Source of the DNA: Diphasiastrum complanatum | Lineage: Eukaryota > Streptophyta > Lycopodiopsida > Lycopodiales > Lycopodiaceae | DNA: 64,000 bases | Assembly (NCBI GenBank): GCA_029204225.1 | Contig: CM055109.1 | Span: forward strand, 45,095,592-45,159,591 | Direction of reading: 5' to 3' | In this document: positions 34,205-46,550 of the stretch, in pieces | Layout: each line of letters opens with the position of its first letter | How positions within the stretch are numbered: the stretch's first letter is position 1 | Notes under the pieces: model-generated | Seen by the model: only the letters and a program-made list of their open reading frames with translations | The model's database searches: none | What the model was told of the DNA's origin: nothing | Program-made: the position numbers and the translations under genes

Positions 34205-35218
34205 TCATCCATCTTGATAAATGACTCGTCTACCAGACTCACAGGCTGCCTGAAAGGCCGTACGCCTCTCCTCTACCTGGATATATGTGAGGTCGTCATC
34301 CATATAGATAGTGGTGCCGCGTAGCTTAGCCCTGCACCGTAAAGCATCTCGGCGACTCTCTAGGGAAGTAAAACGGATAGTGAGTGTGGCTGCATCTCTA
34401 GTGGTCCTCCATGCGGTATCTAACCCATTTGTCCTGTGCCCGAGAGTGGTGTTGAGAAAGCGTCTGGCTTCAGCCAAAGCATCCCGTGTATCCGGGATCC
34501 CACGAACTCTAATGTTGTGGGCTTTTTGGTCTCGAGATTTCTCTTCCGAGATGGTGGCTGAGATAATCGAGGAGATGGGAGCGCTTGGTTTGGTGCCTTT
34601 TTTCAGAACCGATGCCCAAGAGCGGGCCTCTTCTTGCTGCTTCTCAATCCTGGTTTCTAACTCCCGTATCATATTGGTGGTGGATTCCGAAGTTGCAGCC
34701 TGCTTGATCCCGATGGATTGTTCGAGTGATGCGACTTTGGATTGCAACAAGTTCTTCTCATTGATCAAGGAGGTAACCGTTCCTTTCAGCTGTGAGATTT
34801 CTTGTCGTAGGATCTTGAAATCGGCCTTGATTTGATCGATCTGCCAAAAGGAAAAAAGCTCGGTTGATTTGGAGGGCGTATATGGGATACTTGCTGTAGA
34901 TTGTGGCGCCGGGAGGGAAGAGGAGCTAGCACTGATCGAGGTGGGGAGGATGGGAACAGAGTCAGGAGAAAACGGTGGGATCGGTGGGCACAGGCGGGCA
35001 AGATCTGTTGCCACGCAGGCAGACTGCTCTGCATGCGTAGCATGGGGGGGTGCCACCTCAGCAGGCAGCGTTGCCTGCGTGGCAGGCAGCACTGCCAACT
35101 CAGCAGCGTGGGTAGGCAAAGTCAGGTCGGCGAGGGGGGGGGTAGACTGATCAGCAAGGGGGTGGGTAGCAGCATGGGTAGGTAGATCAGTGAGGGGGGT
35201 AGCGTGGGTACGCAGCAT
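34205..35218 (-). CDS. LINE ORF1 protein: coiled coil and RRM-like RNA-binding domain
   Basis: 337-residue open frame, likely the N-truncated reading of a longer ORF1p, since similar Pro/Thr/Leu-rich sequence (PLADLTTP-like) continues upstream in another frame. Residues 1-110 are low-complexity; 126-200 form a coiled coil with heptad leucines (ILRQEISQLKGTVTSLINEK); 235-335 resemble an RRM or L1 ORF1 C-terminal domain (NIRVRGIPDTRDALAEARRF; ATLTIRFTSLESRRDAL; GTTIYMDDDLTYIQVEERR). Such proteins coat LINE RNA and chaperone target-primed reverse transcription. No stop interrupts it. It ends 90 bases before the endonuclease, the normal ORF1-ORF2 order. Moderately confident of the family. Confidence 0.7.
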   Translation of the reverse strand: MLRTHATPLTDLPTHAATHPLADQSTPPLADLTLPTHAAELAVLPATQATLPAEVAPPHATHAEQSACVATDLARLCPPIPPFSPDSVPILPTSISASSSSLPAPQSTASIPYTPSKSTELFSFWQIDQIKADFKILRQEISQLKGTVTSLINEKNLLQSKVASLEQSIGIKQAATSESTTNMIRELETRIEKQQEEARSWASVLKKGTKPSAPISSIISATISEEKSRDQKAHNIRVRGIPDTRDALAEARRFLNTTLGHRTNGLDTAWRTTRDAATLTIRFTSLESRRDALRCRAKLRGTTIYMDDDLTYIQVEERRTAFQAACESGRRVIYQDG

Positions 35219-35580
35219 CGGGGCAGGCGGATCAGGGGTAGACAGATCAGGAGAGGCAGGCAGACCAGTAGGCAGCCCTTTGCCAATAGGCAGATCCGCG
35301 AGGGGGGGGGGGGGATGCGATGGCAGGTCCGAGAGGGAAGGGGTAGTCGCGAGGGGGGGAGTAGTTAGATCAGCGGGGGGGGGGTAGACAGCATGATGAG
35401 GTGCGATGACAGATCCGAGAGGGATGGAGTAGTTAGATCAGCGAGGGGGGGGGGAAAAGCGAGGGGGGCGGAAAGAGAGGTGGTAGCGAGGAGAGGGGGG
35501 GGGAGCGCGATGGTCTGCGAGCAGGATTGGAGCTCGGATGGGCCATAGCGAGGGAGAGGGGAGCGCCCTACACCACCATC

Positions 35581-35612
<32 letters not shown>
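35040..35612 (+). repeat. G-run-rich LINE 5' region and (GA)n tract
   Basis: Plus strand has many G runs of 6-13 (for example about 35044-35050, 35136-35144, 35306-35318, 35345-35351, 35377-35386, 35446-35456) spaced by AGATCAG-type words, with (GA)n at 35582-35612. The repeating word on the minus strand translates as LADLTTP/LADQSTP. Coding frames here are mostly repeat artefacts. Dense G runs could form quadruplexes on the strand complementary to the LINE RNA. Confidence 0.7.
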
Positions 35613-35615
<3 letters not shown>

Positions 35616-38040
35616 TCACGTGTGCTTTGCTCTTTGAAGTGGAATCAGAGTTTTGGTCATTGGCTATTGAGTTTTCAAAGCCTATGTTGTTTTGATAGGT
35701 CGCCTCCAGCCAATAAAAATTTTGCACTTAAAATCATGTAATTGCTAAGGCCTTGTTTGGAACTGCGTGAAAAGACAAGTAACCTGCTAAGTTTACAATG
35801 TTTTGATAATAGCGAGTGTGTGTGGATACGTTCACCAATAAAACCAATATTTTGAAAGAAGTGCTATCCGCGAAGAGCGTGTTTTGCAACTTCGACGCGA
35901 TTCCAAACATTCAAACTTTCGTATTCCATCTAGCCTTCGGTCGTCTTATTAGCATTGGGATCGGTCACGCCTCTCGGTTATTCTTGTTTCTCCCACATGC
36001 AACATCAAAGTGCCAAGAGGATCCCGAAGAAAAGGATCGCATCAGCAACGCGGAACTAGGAAATAGCGCATCATCCCTTGCACGTCTTTTGCATGAATAA
36101 GCCAAAGGAGAATAGTGTTGCCACGCGGCAACATAGAATGTACCAATCTGCTACATCTCACTTGATCTTAAAGACGCGCTTCATGTACAGATTGAACTAC
36201 AAATTGCTACATGCGTTATTCGCCATTTGCAATGTAGCCCCCCATACGTCCAAGGCTTTGTGGGGTGGGTTTGTGGAGGCTATTACGTTCGTCATTTAGA
36301 CAATAAGATTGAGCGGCTGCTCGATTCCAGGCTACCAAGGGTTTGTGTACCTTCTTGGGTTTTTCCGAAATGGAAGAGCGACGTAGGAGGAAAGCTCTTC
36401 ATTCCACCTTGCTCGGCTGGAATCTGTTCTCAAGCTGTAAGATGCATCTGAAGTACATTGTCAGATAGCGTACGTACATAACTCTGCCAGGTAAATGTCA
36501 TCCAATAAGCTGATATCTTCAAAAGATTAACGAACCCTAAGACTTCAGCCACGCAAACAGAAAAGAGAGCAATGTGACAATCCAAAACAAATCATCAAAT
36601 ATGCTCGCACCCCACACTGTTCTGGATCCAAAGGATCCGCATGTTCATCCCATCGAAGCACCCCTTCATCCAAACAGCAATCAAATCAGTAGGTCCATAA
36701 ATCGCAAAGCATTTTTTCAGATCCGTCTCATGATCGTACACATGCCACAGAACAGACTTTGGAAATAACATCATCCAAGCCGCTATATCTAAATAAATTC
36801 TTGGCGAGTAAGACTTGGAAAAACACTACTCTCTGTTACTGCCCCACATTATGGGTGCCACACAAACAGTAACCTTCACTCATCTCAACCGCGTTTCAAG
36901 GAGAGGTCCAAACTCCACTGTACACATTCCCGCACACATGCTTTTGGAAATTAGTTGTGGGTAATTGATGAAATTTCCCATTGAAGTTTAATATGCCAAA
37001 ATTCAATTTCAACAAGAAAGCCACAGACAATAATGGGCAACTTATCCTAACAGCGTAGCAATTTTCAAACTGATTGTTCACACTGTATGGAACTTTCCTC
37101 AAAGGTAGCAATCATAGGGACATGGACCAAATCATAGCAACAGTTGCACAATATGCATTGGAATGTTTAACAACTGCCCATGCAAAAACAGTGCTTTCAT
37201 GTTTTAAAAACCATGCAGACACTACCGAAAAAGGCTTGTCATGCTTACGTGCAGTGGCGATAGTGGTGGATAATTTTGTCATGCTCTTACAGCCATGGTC
37301 GAGGAACAAACCCAAACTTTGTACATATGGTTCAGCTTGCTTACTAACCTGAATGCCTATCAAATCCTGGGAGACATCAAATGCATGTGATCATAACATT
37401 TCTCTCCCATCCATGACCCATTGATCCATGACTCAATAGCTCAGTCAATCCTTGTGACATTACACTTTGATCCCTGAAACGCTATGCAAGCCCCTCACTG
37501 ACATCAATTGTCACTTCCTTGATACCTTTTGAAAGCTCTGTAGACTTTTATATTTCTTAGACAAATGGCAAGGCTGTGCTTTGGCAAAAAAATGGGATTT
37601 GCGAATCCTGATAACACTTTGGTACTACCTAGATATAACTATGAGTGTCCCAAGGCCCTCTCATGTGGCCATTTCTACAACACCCACAAAAATATTGCAC
37701 TTGAAATGTTTCCCTTTACCTCCTATTTAAATTGTTTATTTTCAAATGGAGATATTAAATGCAGAAGAGCTTCGCCTCCACGAAAAATACAGGTGCAATT
37801 GTTAACTTATAGCATTATACTCATTTGTGACATATGACTTACGTCTCATTTTCATCTTGCTTGGACATCTCCAATACCTCTTCATTGCCCTCCATGTCTT
37901 CGGCCAGTCAGCAGTTATAGCAAGTAAATCTCAACAGAAAAAAGGATGTAGAATCTCTATTGGTTAACAGGGAAAACTCACCATCCCAATTATGTGATAT
38001 GACCTATCCAGGCTTTTAAACCACTGTGTACTATGATCCA
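35613..38040. other. No gene recognised
   Basis: About 2.4 kb of mixed-composition DNA. Frames of 60-95 residues occur but their composition is not convincing and none carries a motif I know. GGCCTTGTTTGGAACTGCG (about 35750) resembles the ends of some plant MITEs but no partner end was seen. It may be unique intergenic sequence or old element debris. Confidence 0.45.
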
Positions 38041-38710
38041 GATTTTTTTATGACCCCTCTTTAAACTGAATTCATCAGCGCACTCTTGAGGACAGAAGCT
38101 AGCAAACGCGGCTGAAAGCCATACATCAGGATAAAACGACTGAATCTGGTGGCAGAATGCTTCGCACTATTGTTTGTGAACTCAACCATAAGGAGATACT
38201 TTTCCCAATCCGACTGTCGGTGAGAGACATGATCTAAGCATATCTTCCAACGTCTGGTTGATACGTTCTATCTACCCATCAGAGTCAGGTGATCTGAAGA
38301 ACTAAGACTAAGCATTGTTTCAAGTTTATCAAATACTTACTGCCAGAACTTGCCAGTGAATTTGAAGTCACGGTCACTAACAATATCATTCGGCAGGCCA
38401 TACAATCCGAACAACTTTTCAACAAAATGCTGGGCTAGTTCAAATGCCTTGACAATTAATTTAGTCGATATAAATTGAGCCATCTTGGTTAGGCTGTCAG
38501 CCACCACCCAAATGGCATCGTGACCACTCCTAGTTTTAGGGAGTCCAATCACAAAATCCATTGAAATACTTTCCCATTTCTTGTTGGGAATTTCCAAAGT
38601 ATGTAAAAGACCCGCAATTTTGAGTCTTTTTGCTTTATTTTGTTGGCATTGTTCACAAACTTGAAAGCATGCCTCAACATGACCTTTCATCTTTGGCCAG
38701 AAGAAATTCT
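38041..38710 (-). pseudogene. G4: integrase
   Basis: Ty3/gypsy integrase, right to left: zinc-domain Cys pair (CFQVCEQCQQNKAKRLKIA), core first Asp in KWESISMDFVIGLPKTRSG, AIWVVADSLTKMAQF, second Asp in LYGLPNDIVSDRDFKFTGKF. The frame stops at about 38337, but the catalytic Glu region survives in another frame at about 38290-38240 (SPDSDG, stop, IERINQTLEDML). Some stops. No chromodomain was found to the left. The HHCC histidines lie further right (about 38710-38800) in decayed sequence. Confidence 0.8.
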
Positions 38711-39039
38711 ACCTGACAAGGTCAAGTGTCCTCTATATGCCTGGGTGACCAGCACAAGGGTTTTCATGACACTACTGCAAGATTTGGGCCCGCAAGTCCG
38801 CCCTATCCGGCACACAAACCTTTCCCTTACGGAAAAGCAGGCCATTCCTTATGGAATAGTCTTCAAGTATCTTATCATTTCAGGATTTCTTGGGATCCTG
38901 CTTCCCATGGTCATCACTAGATCTAGAATTTCCCGTCAGGACATCTAGCCAGATGTGACTGGAAAACCCATTGGTTCAACAAAGATCCCGAAGTGAAAGA
39001 TACAACTTACGATTGGATTTCAGTAAAGCATAACTAATT

Positions 39040-39530
39040 AATCTCTCCAATCCGACTCAAGGCATCGGCAACATTGTTCGACGTACCTTTATGAAACCTA
39101 ATGTCAAACACGAACTCCTGAATGAGTTCCGAACATTTAGCCTTACGGCCTTGAAAAACCTGGCATCACAAATACACTTAAGGGATTGGCAATCCGTCAT
39201 CATCGTAAATCTGGCACCATAAAGATAATGCCTCCAAAGTTTTAACACATGAATGATTGCAAAAAGCTCCTTCTCATAGGTGGAATACCTCGTCTGAGCA
39301 GGATCTAGCTTCTTGCTTTCAAAAGCACCTGGTCTACCGTCTGAGCAGGATCTAGAATACCTCGTCTGAGCAAGATCTAGCTTCTTGCTTTCAAAAGCAA
39401 CTGGTCTACCGTCTGAGCAGGATCTAGAATACCTCGTCTGAGCAAGATCTAGCTTCTTGCTTTCAAAAGCAACTGGTCTACCGTCCTTATAAAGGACCGC
39501 TCCATATCCACCACAAAGGGTCGGTTAGGA
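39040..39530 (-). pseudogene. G4: RNase H with a 72-bp in-frame triplication
   Basis: RNase H of the G4 pol. Left part: LKLWRHYLYGARFTMMTDCQSL (about 39245-39180, catalytic Asp in TDCQ). Right part: DGRPVAFESKKLD, then AQTRYS. Between 39289 and about 39490 a 72-base unit containing GATCTAGCTTCTTGCTTTCA occurs nearly three times (39302, 39374, 39446). 72 is a multiple of 3, so the domain repeats as SCSDGR-P-AFESKKLDLAQTRYSR. This strand is normally single, so the protein would carry two extra copies of it. Confidence 0.8.
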
Positions 39531-39679
39531 TCGACAATGTGTAGAATTGTGGCCGTAGAAACACAGTGCTTGAGAGTTTCAAAATTCTCATTGATTTCAT
39601 CAGTCCATATTATCAATGGACTTTTTCTGCGGCTACATTTTTTCTTCTCTCTTAAGAACGTTCATTAAGGGCAATGCTA

Positions 39680-40700
39680 TTAAGGCATAGTCCACCTAGT
39701 CCTTATCTGATGGTATCCTGATCTAAGGTCAATCTTGAAAAAATACTTAGCTCCATTCAGACGATCCATTATATCATACATCCTAGGTAAGAAATATCTA
39801 TTCTTGATGGTTAAATCATTTAATATTTTAAAATCGCCACACAAACGTATGCCGCCATCCTGCTTACTAACCAAAATGATTGGTGCTCCCCAAGGGGGAC
39901 TTACTAGGCCAAATATGGCCCATCCTAAGAAGTTCCTGTAACTGCTTAGAAATCTCATCCTCTTCCTTGATGCTAACTCTATATGGAAAAAGAGATATAG
40001 GTTGGCTACCAGGAAGCAACTCTATCTGATGGTTGACACTCCTTTGGGGAGGTAGGCCATCAGGTAGTTTTTTAGGAAAAACATCGTTATACTCTTGCCT
40101 AAGTTTGTTAAATATTCTACCTTTGGGTGAATTAACACTTTTTATAGACACATTCAAAGGCAAATGCGATAAGTCAATATTTAGACTCTGAACTGCATGG
40201 TCATCCACATAGACTTCATCTTTCAAAAAGCAAAGATAAACATTATTTCCAAAGTCTTTCAAATATTCAACGGCTTCTAAAGTTGAAACAACAGGATCAA
40301 AAGGCCTATTTATATCGCCTTTTAGTTTAACAAATGACCCATTATGCAAAAAGGTTATACTATGGGTTACATAGTCCTTTCTTAAGGACTCATTTTTGGA
40401 TTAAAATCACTCCTTTCCTAAACTTATGTATACGCTATCTAAGTTCATAATATGAAAGTCCAGCACTTCAACATAATCTTGACTTCTGAGCGGCAACTAA
40501 GGAATAAGCTGGTCTCAAGCTTGCCGATCTTCCCCCAACGCCATTTTCACCACATACAAGTGATTACTTGGCGCGGAGGCCGGCTTAAGTTTTAGCACCA
40601 AGTTAGAATTTATAAATTTATGTGTGGAACCATCGGCAAAAAGAACAGTCACAACTTGGCGTCCAATGATCCCATTCATATGAATGAGGTCGTGGGAGCC
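39680..40700 (-). pseudogene. G4: protease remnant and reverse transcriptase N-terminal part
   Basis: At about 40690-40560 the protease reads FADGSTHKFINSNLVLKLKP; the catalytic Asp of D-S-G is Ala. Then the linker and RT: NKLRQEYNDVFPKKLPDGLP, RSVNHQIELLPGSQPISLFP, YRVSIKEEDEISKQLQELL; a frame change; WGAPIILVSKQDGGIRLCGD, FKILNDLTIKNRYFLPRMYD and FFKIDLRSGYHQIR ending at about 39690. The YxDD-containing palm half is missing; the sequence passes directly to the RNase H region at about 39530. G0 is the closest relative by protease wording. Confidence 0.8.
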
Positions 40701-41668
40701 AAAAATAGCTGTATTAAAGCAACAATTCTCTCAACTAGTGCCATCCTTAAAGGATAAATCAACAAAAGAAATACTAGAGTTACCCGGAGCCTTGAAGGAT
40801 TTAGGTTGCCTGCCAGATTTCTTTTGTTTTTTCTTCGGGCAACCTCCATGCAAGAGAAGCACAAGCAGCCGGTCCTCGCCTTGTTGTAGTCAGCGCAATC
40901 CAACTTGATGCGCTTTTTCCCGCCCTGGGAACCGAAGTCCGTCTTGTCTTTGCCACGCTTCTTGAAAAACTTCTTTTCTTTTGCTCAGACTTGGGAAAAC
41001 TTTGCTCCTTGCGGGAGCCAACATGGGCGTCATCGAAGATCTTTGCAAAGCAAATAGTGTCGTCAATTGTCAGCGGTTGGTTATGCCGCATTTCTAGTTG
41101 AAATTCCTTTGGAAGACCCAAGATAAAGTGTAGTTTTATTAAAACAAGGTCGATTCGTGAAGCGAATCGGGGCAAAATCTCTTGGAACTCCTATATGTAG
41201 GCATCTAACAGCCTACTACCCATCTGCATGGTGGCAAAACACCGCCAATGCTCAAAATCATCCAGGACAGGCATGAAAGCCGTTTTAAAGGCTTCCTGAA
41301 AAGCATCCCACGTGGAAGGGGTACCAACCCTTTCCTCCAGATCATGCCACCATGTATGTACACGCCTTTCCGCATAAAAACATAAGGGCATAAACGATCT
41401 TTGTACTATCATGCGGGTCGTGCATGGAAAAATGACTGATCCATTACAACACCTGAAAAGAATTCCGGAATGAGCATGGGGTAAAGGACGGCGGACCGCG
41501 AGTGCGTTGAAGAACGCCACTCTTGCTCGGCCATGGCATGCCTAGATTGCATTTCCAGGATTTGGTTTTGGAGGGAGTTCAAGGCTTGTAAAAGTTGTGC
41601 AGTATCAAGTTCAGGAGGAGGAGGTGGTGAAGACGGTCCCTCACCCGAGGGCAGAGCAGGGTCCATGG
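40701..41668 (-). pseudogene. G4: gag
   Basis: Begins MDPALPSGEGPSSPPPPPEL (41666) with a helical stretch LLQALNSLQNQILEMQSRHA, then after a frame change the capsid-like EERVGTPSTWDAFQEAFKTA (about 41320) and RIDLVLIKLHFILGLPKEFQ (about 41160-41100), a Lys/Arg-rich part (40990-40930) and a Cys-rich end (LDCADYNKARTGCLCFSCME at about 40905-40850) that looks like a knuckle with lost spacing. At least three frame breaks. The protein order gag-protease-RT agrees with the minus orientation and with the primer site at 42246. Confidence 0.7.
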
Positions 41669-42245
41669 TGCACTATGAAAGGCTCGACAAGAGTTTGGTT
41701 ATAAAATGGCCTAGAGGACTCCAGATCTCAACTCAAGGAGACTAAGCCAAACAAGCTCCTCACTGATGAGAGTGGAGCCTTAACCCCCCCACTCACACCA
41801 TTCGTGTGCGCGGGTGCCTGAGGGAAAAAAAAATTGGTTTTGAAGTAAAAAATTGAGCAGACCAAAAATCTGCAATTTTTTTTTGTTTTCAGCTCCCAAA
41901 GGCGGAAAATAGTCCTTACGGGCTGATTTCACCAACTGTCAGAAAACAGAATATTTATGGCAGTTTTAAAAGCCATTTTCGACATCAAGGTTTTCAATAC
42001 ACAATTTAAAACTTCTGCAACCAAAACGACAAGCAAAAAACCAGGAAAACAATTAAAAACAAGCCCTTTAGCATGCATACAAGGCCCAAAACTTATCCAA
42101 ACAACGTCGAAATTGAACAAACCGAAAAGCAAAGTTGTTCACATCGATCCAACGATGAAAACTAAGCCTTCCAAACAGATCAACAAGAAGTTTTAACCAA
42201 CCAAAACTTAAGTAGAAATGATTGCACCTTATTCACAAAGATCGG

Positions 42246-42258
42246 TGGCTCTAATACC
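42246..42258 (-). promoter_or_regulatory. G4 primer binding site
   Basis: Minus strand reads TGGTATTAGAGCC, one base different from the initiator-Met primer site, 2 bases from TGTTAGAATC at 42261 read on the plus strand, which I take as the inner LTR edge. The outer LTR edge to the right was not found. Confidence 0.75.
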
Positions 42259-44640
42259 AAATGTTAGAATCCCAATTGTCGTTCCGATCATTGCTAAGAC
42301 ACAATCAGGTGACAAATGCTACATTACCGCCCATCCATAGAGATATTCTATAATCAACCGGATCAATATGGCTCTAGCCTCTATGCAATGATATTTTTGC
42401 CTCTTTCTAGTTTATCAATACGTTGTTCTTCTTATGCATTCATTAATGATTTCCGAGTTCATTTAATACTAACTAAACTATCAAAAGAAAAACCCATTAG
42501 GCTTTTTCAAAAAAAATATATCTTAATACCATTCACCCATGCGAGCTTAAATAACCCTTTGCATACTTATCAATCATTGTTGTCTTGAGAATGAAATAGA
42601 GATTGATGTTAATGATGAATTGGCATATTGTTGCTCAAAGTGAAGTGCATAATGCATGCATCGTGTAATTTTGAAATTTGGATAAGTGATGAACGAAATC
42701 TAAATATTGTAGCAAAAATGTTCTAGTCTTACACTTGTCCTTTTAAAGCCTAAACTAACTAGCAGAATTTTGAATTAACTACTCGGACATGAAGATCCAA
42801 ATGAAGAGAAATTTAAAAAACATGTCAAGTAGAAATACACTTTTGAACATAAATGGAAAATCAAACATCAGTATGTAAGTTTATGAACTCTTAAAAGTCA
42901 AAATTTCCTCCATCAAAAAATTCTTTCGAGGAATAACTACCTAGAAATTGATCACTGCTAGAATGAAAGTATGGGAGAACAGTATGTAATTACTCTTAAA
43001 AATAAAAAAATGTATTTGAGCCTAAATAAGCAATCTTGTACGAATGCTATGATTTTCCGAATCCATCCAAGTTTTTAGAGAGCCCTTGTGCTAGTTTCTA
43101 AATTATATTATTGGCCAGACATGAAAAAAGTCCAGAAATGTTGTTATATAGCATAAGGGTACACCTTGATATGACAACCTCACCATGAATTGGAATGTCG
43201 AGCCAATGTTGTCGACATTTTTAAATGCCATGGGTTAGCACCTCAGGCTGCCTCATGTCAAAGATCTACACGTGGATTGTGCTTGATGTGGGACCAGCTT
43301 GTACTATGTATATATAGGTGGGGGAGCCCATTACTATCCATTTAGTCCACCTGAGAGTTGGTGGATGATACGAGCACGTGTTGAGCCAAGATGTATCTCT
43401 AGCCACGGAGATGAGTGCTAGTCAAAGCCAAGTGCAATGGTTGACATCTCCATTTCTGTTCTCAAAATGCGTTAAAGAGGAATACATCGGCTCAAAATCC
43501 TCACTCCTTACATTGTTGAATCCTTACATTGTTGTATCCTTACATTGTTGTATTCACCACTACATCATTTGCAAGTCGATAGTGCCAACTTTTTATGGTG
43601 CCTCTAAATTCGAGCTACCATAGTGCTAAAAATGTATTCATATTCCTACTATATTTAAATTTGGAGCCCATATCTGTGGTCTCATCCTACACCTCAATAT
43701 CTAAGACAAGCTCATATAATAATTCATCCTCACTAAAAGTCCTCGGTCCTTCAACTTCACAAATATACTTCTAAGAGTACACGTATAAAGGAGCCTGCAA
43801 CTTTATTAACAACTAGAAGCTTTAAGAATCATATGAACGCATGCACTAAATGGGCTTTCAAGTTCCAATCATGAATGCCAAAGTAGCTTGTGTGGCTTGT
43901 ACATCTACAAACCAAACCAAACCTTGAATTTCAAACAATATGTCTCATCATCTATCAATGAGAAATATGATCTCATAGCATGGACAACACCATCGACTAG
44001 AAAGGCAATTACCATTTTAAAACGTATTGACACCTAGCATCAATAGTTACAACTATTCACCGTAAAGAAAAGGGTACGCAAGTTCAAAAAGAAAGGATAA
44101 ACAAGAGGGACTCACAAGGGACTCTTGTATGCAATTCATTGTTGTCTTTCTCGTAACGTTACAGTTTGCATCTTACATTCAAGCTCAATTTGTCTAGTTA
44201 CAAATGTGGAGTTGTGACGAATTGAGGACATAATATTTTATGATAAGATTCAGGTTGTTAGGGGTCCATGTCAAGATGTTTGCAGGTTGACAAGCTTTCA
44301 ATTGTATGATGCGGGAAATCAAGAGTCGAGTTCCTTAGTAAACAATGCTTGCATATGTTGCACATATTTCAAAGATGGTTAGAATACTTATCTTTTGTAA
44401 TTAATCATCACCTCATTTTTCTTCATGGATCTTTATGTCATGCATTAATGAGAATTTAAAAATGAGCACGATTTGCAATTTTTGTTTTTTAATACATTAT
44501 TCATGTTTCAAATATCTTTGAAATTAAGAAAACAATATTTGATTATGCTTATTCGGACACAATAATCTCAGGCATTGAAATCTTCAATTGAGATCTAGCC
44601 ACTATCATATGTGCATCAGACAAGGCCATTCTTTTGAAGA
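42259..44640. other. G4 LTR (part) and decayed sequence; integrase patch and 16-bp tandem
   Basis: The first few hundred bases should be the G4 5' LTR. At about 43085-43150 the plus strand reads VSKLYYWPDMKKVQKC, the integrase zinc-domain word YYWPxMKKDV of Ty3 elements, with no other domain around it. At 43506-43553 CCTTACATTGTTGNAT is repeated three times with a 16-base period. The rest is AT-rich with no gene. Confidence 0.5.
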
Positions 44641-45810
44641 AGGATTATGAAATGCCAACTTCTCCATGATGGTCCTCAAACCTCAATCAAGTACAGGCCC
44701 CAAGCCTATGTCAAATGTAAACCTCTATCCACATTCAAATGTTCTCAAAAGAGCATTCAAGCTTGTGTAAGCAGTTATGTACCATACATGCCAAAATATG
44801 CAAAATCCTACATTAGGCCAAGTTCCAAACTTGGAATCCTATTGGTAGCACCCGCATTTTGGCCCCTCCACATTTGGATGATGTTTTCTAAAAAGAATAT
44901 GAAAGTTAGCATTGCACCGGAGACATCTCTTATAGGTGCACACTTCTAGATGTTCCTTCAAGTGTCTTAAGTAGGTATATGATTCCATCAACATTGATTC
45001 AAATTTGGAAGGGAGTTTTTTGCATGTTCAACTTCTTGGATAGGTACATCTGAATCAAGGTAGCTTTGATTCACCTCGTACCCTGGTTTTTAAGCTATTG
45101 AAACTATTTTTATCTTTCATTCAAAGTTTCAACTTCATAGATTCTCTAGATAGTGTATGTGTCAAGTTTGAATACATATGTTCCTTATTTAAGTTAGTTT
45201 AGAAAGTTTGAGTAAAGATTTGCAATCATTCCCTCTAGATCTTGTTTGATATTTGATTTATGTCAAAAGTAATACCTTAAAACACTTAATAAAGTATTTT
45301 TTAAGCCCTGGATTAAGTTTAATTGCATGCTACTTAGGTTTGTTGATCAAGGTTGATCAACTCTACTTAAGTTACAATCTTGATGTCTCATCAAGTTAAT
45401 CTTGTTATGGGCACTAGTCCTTCAAACTATTCTATTTGAAAAATAAGGATGGAATCACTCCTAGTGATTCAAGAATTGATGGATATAATGCTAGGGATTG
45501 AGCTAGGACCTAAACTCGCACAAGATTCACAACTATGATAAGAGAGCTAGACTAGCTCTACATATCATCAAGATGAATGTGTCGAATGAACTCCTCAAAG
45601 AGGTAAGGACATGTATAATCTTTAAAGAGGAATGGGAAATCCTTAAAAGGACCTATGAATCCAAGAATACAACAAGGACATTTACTTTGAAAAATCAAAT
45701 AGATCAACGTTATTGATCTAATCTTGAATCTACTCGTAGATATGTTATAAGAGTGAAGTCTCTTAATGGTGAGTTAAGTTGTATCATAGTTGCAGTGAAA
45801 CAATGCAAGA
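44641..45810 (+). pseudogene. C2: Copia LTR fragment and gag fragment
   Basis: 44645-44950 is homologous to the C3 LTR at 62515-62870 (shared CCAACTTCTCCATGATGG, ATATGCAAAAT, CCAAACTTGGA, CTCCACATTTGGATGATG). From about 45420 a gag reading similar to C1 appears: KIRMESLLVIQELMDIMLGI and ALHIIKMN then NELLKEV, against the same words in C1 (15735-15870). The sequence between has no primer site I can find. Stops throughout. It ends about 45810. Confidence 0.6.
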
Positions 45811-46550
45811 AACGTGGGTAAAAAAAAAACTAAATACATATAATTTTTTGCCCCCTCCTAGCGGCCAGAAATGCGCAGGAGGCAAATTGTTTTGTAGTGG
45901 GCTATAGGACTCAGATGAGGGCATGTGAATAGTTTGCAGGCATCTACTCAGTGATACAGAGGTGGTGCACACGGTGCCAAGGGGGTCTGAGCTTCGTGCG
46001 GGGAGCGAAACCATCAATTTCAGATGTTCATGCCCACGGTAATTTCTACAGCGTCAGTTTCAGCTGTTACGGCGAGTCCAGAAAGATTTGAACACCACAC
46101 TCCAAATGCATGTGCTTTTTTGCCATTATCACAAAATGACTTGTAGGCATTCGATTGAGGTGATGTTTGAGCCTAGAATGCATTTCCACATGCCTGCAGA
46201 GACTCCTGTGACCTCTGTTTTGCCAGTCTTCATCCGTATCACAAATTTCAATTTCCATAACTCCATGTTTTTTAGGGTTTAGGCTCGAGCATCTGCCTGG
46301 GGCGTGGTTTAGGCCTACACTGCACTCCTTTACACCTGCACAGACTCCCACGCTAACGGCATTCGCCCGTTATCGCTCGTACTGAAATAATTCTATCCCA
46401 TGTGTTTTTTGGCACTTGCTCTGACAGTATGAATTGGAATCATTGTGATGTATGCTCTGATGTTTTGAGCTCTATTTTAGCCTGGTAATGTTGTTCAATG
46501 CAGTGTATTTTCTTCTAGTAAACGTTTTCTTAATTATTTTTGTTTGCAGG
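45811..46550 (+). other. hAT-B 5' side: upstream and intron sequence
   Basis: No clear coding. The last bases, TTATTTTTGTTTGCAG (to about 46550), form a good plant splice acceptor directly before the BED exon of hAT-B, so part of this is probably a hAT-B intron. The transposon's left terminus was not located. Confidence 0.45.

Noticed and set aside
33610-34242. 210-residue minus frame over the LINE endonuclease
   Set aside because: The endonuclease words (LRIGVWNCAGI, METHES, GRGSGGVACL) are in a different frame; this one is a shadow.
34311-34835. 174-residue plus-strand frame
   Set aside because: Lies opposite the LINE ORF1 coiled coil and is its antisense shadow.
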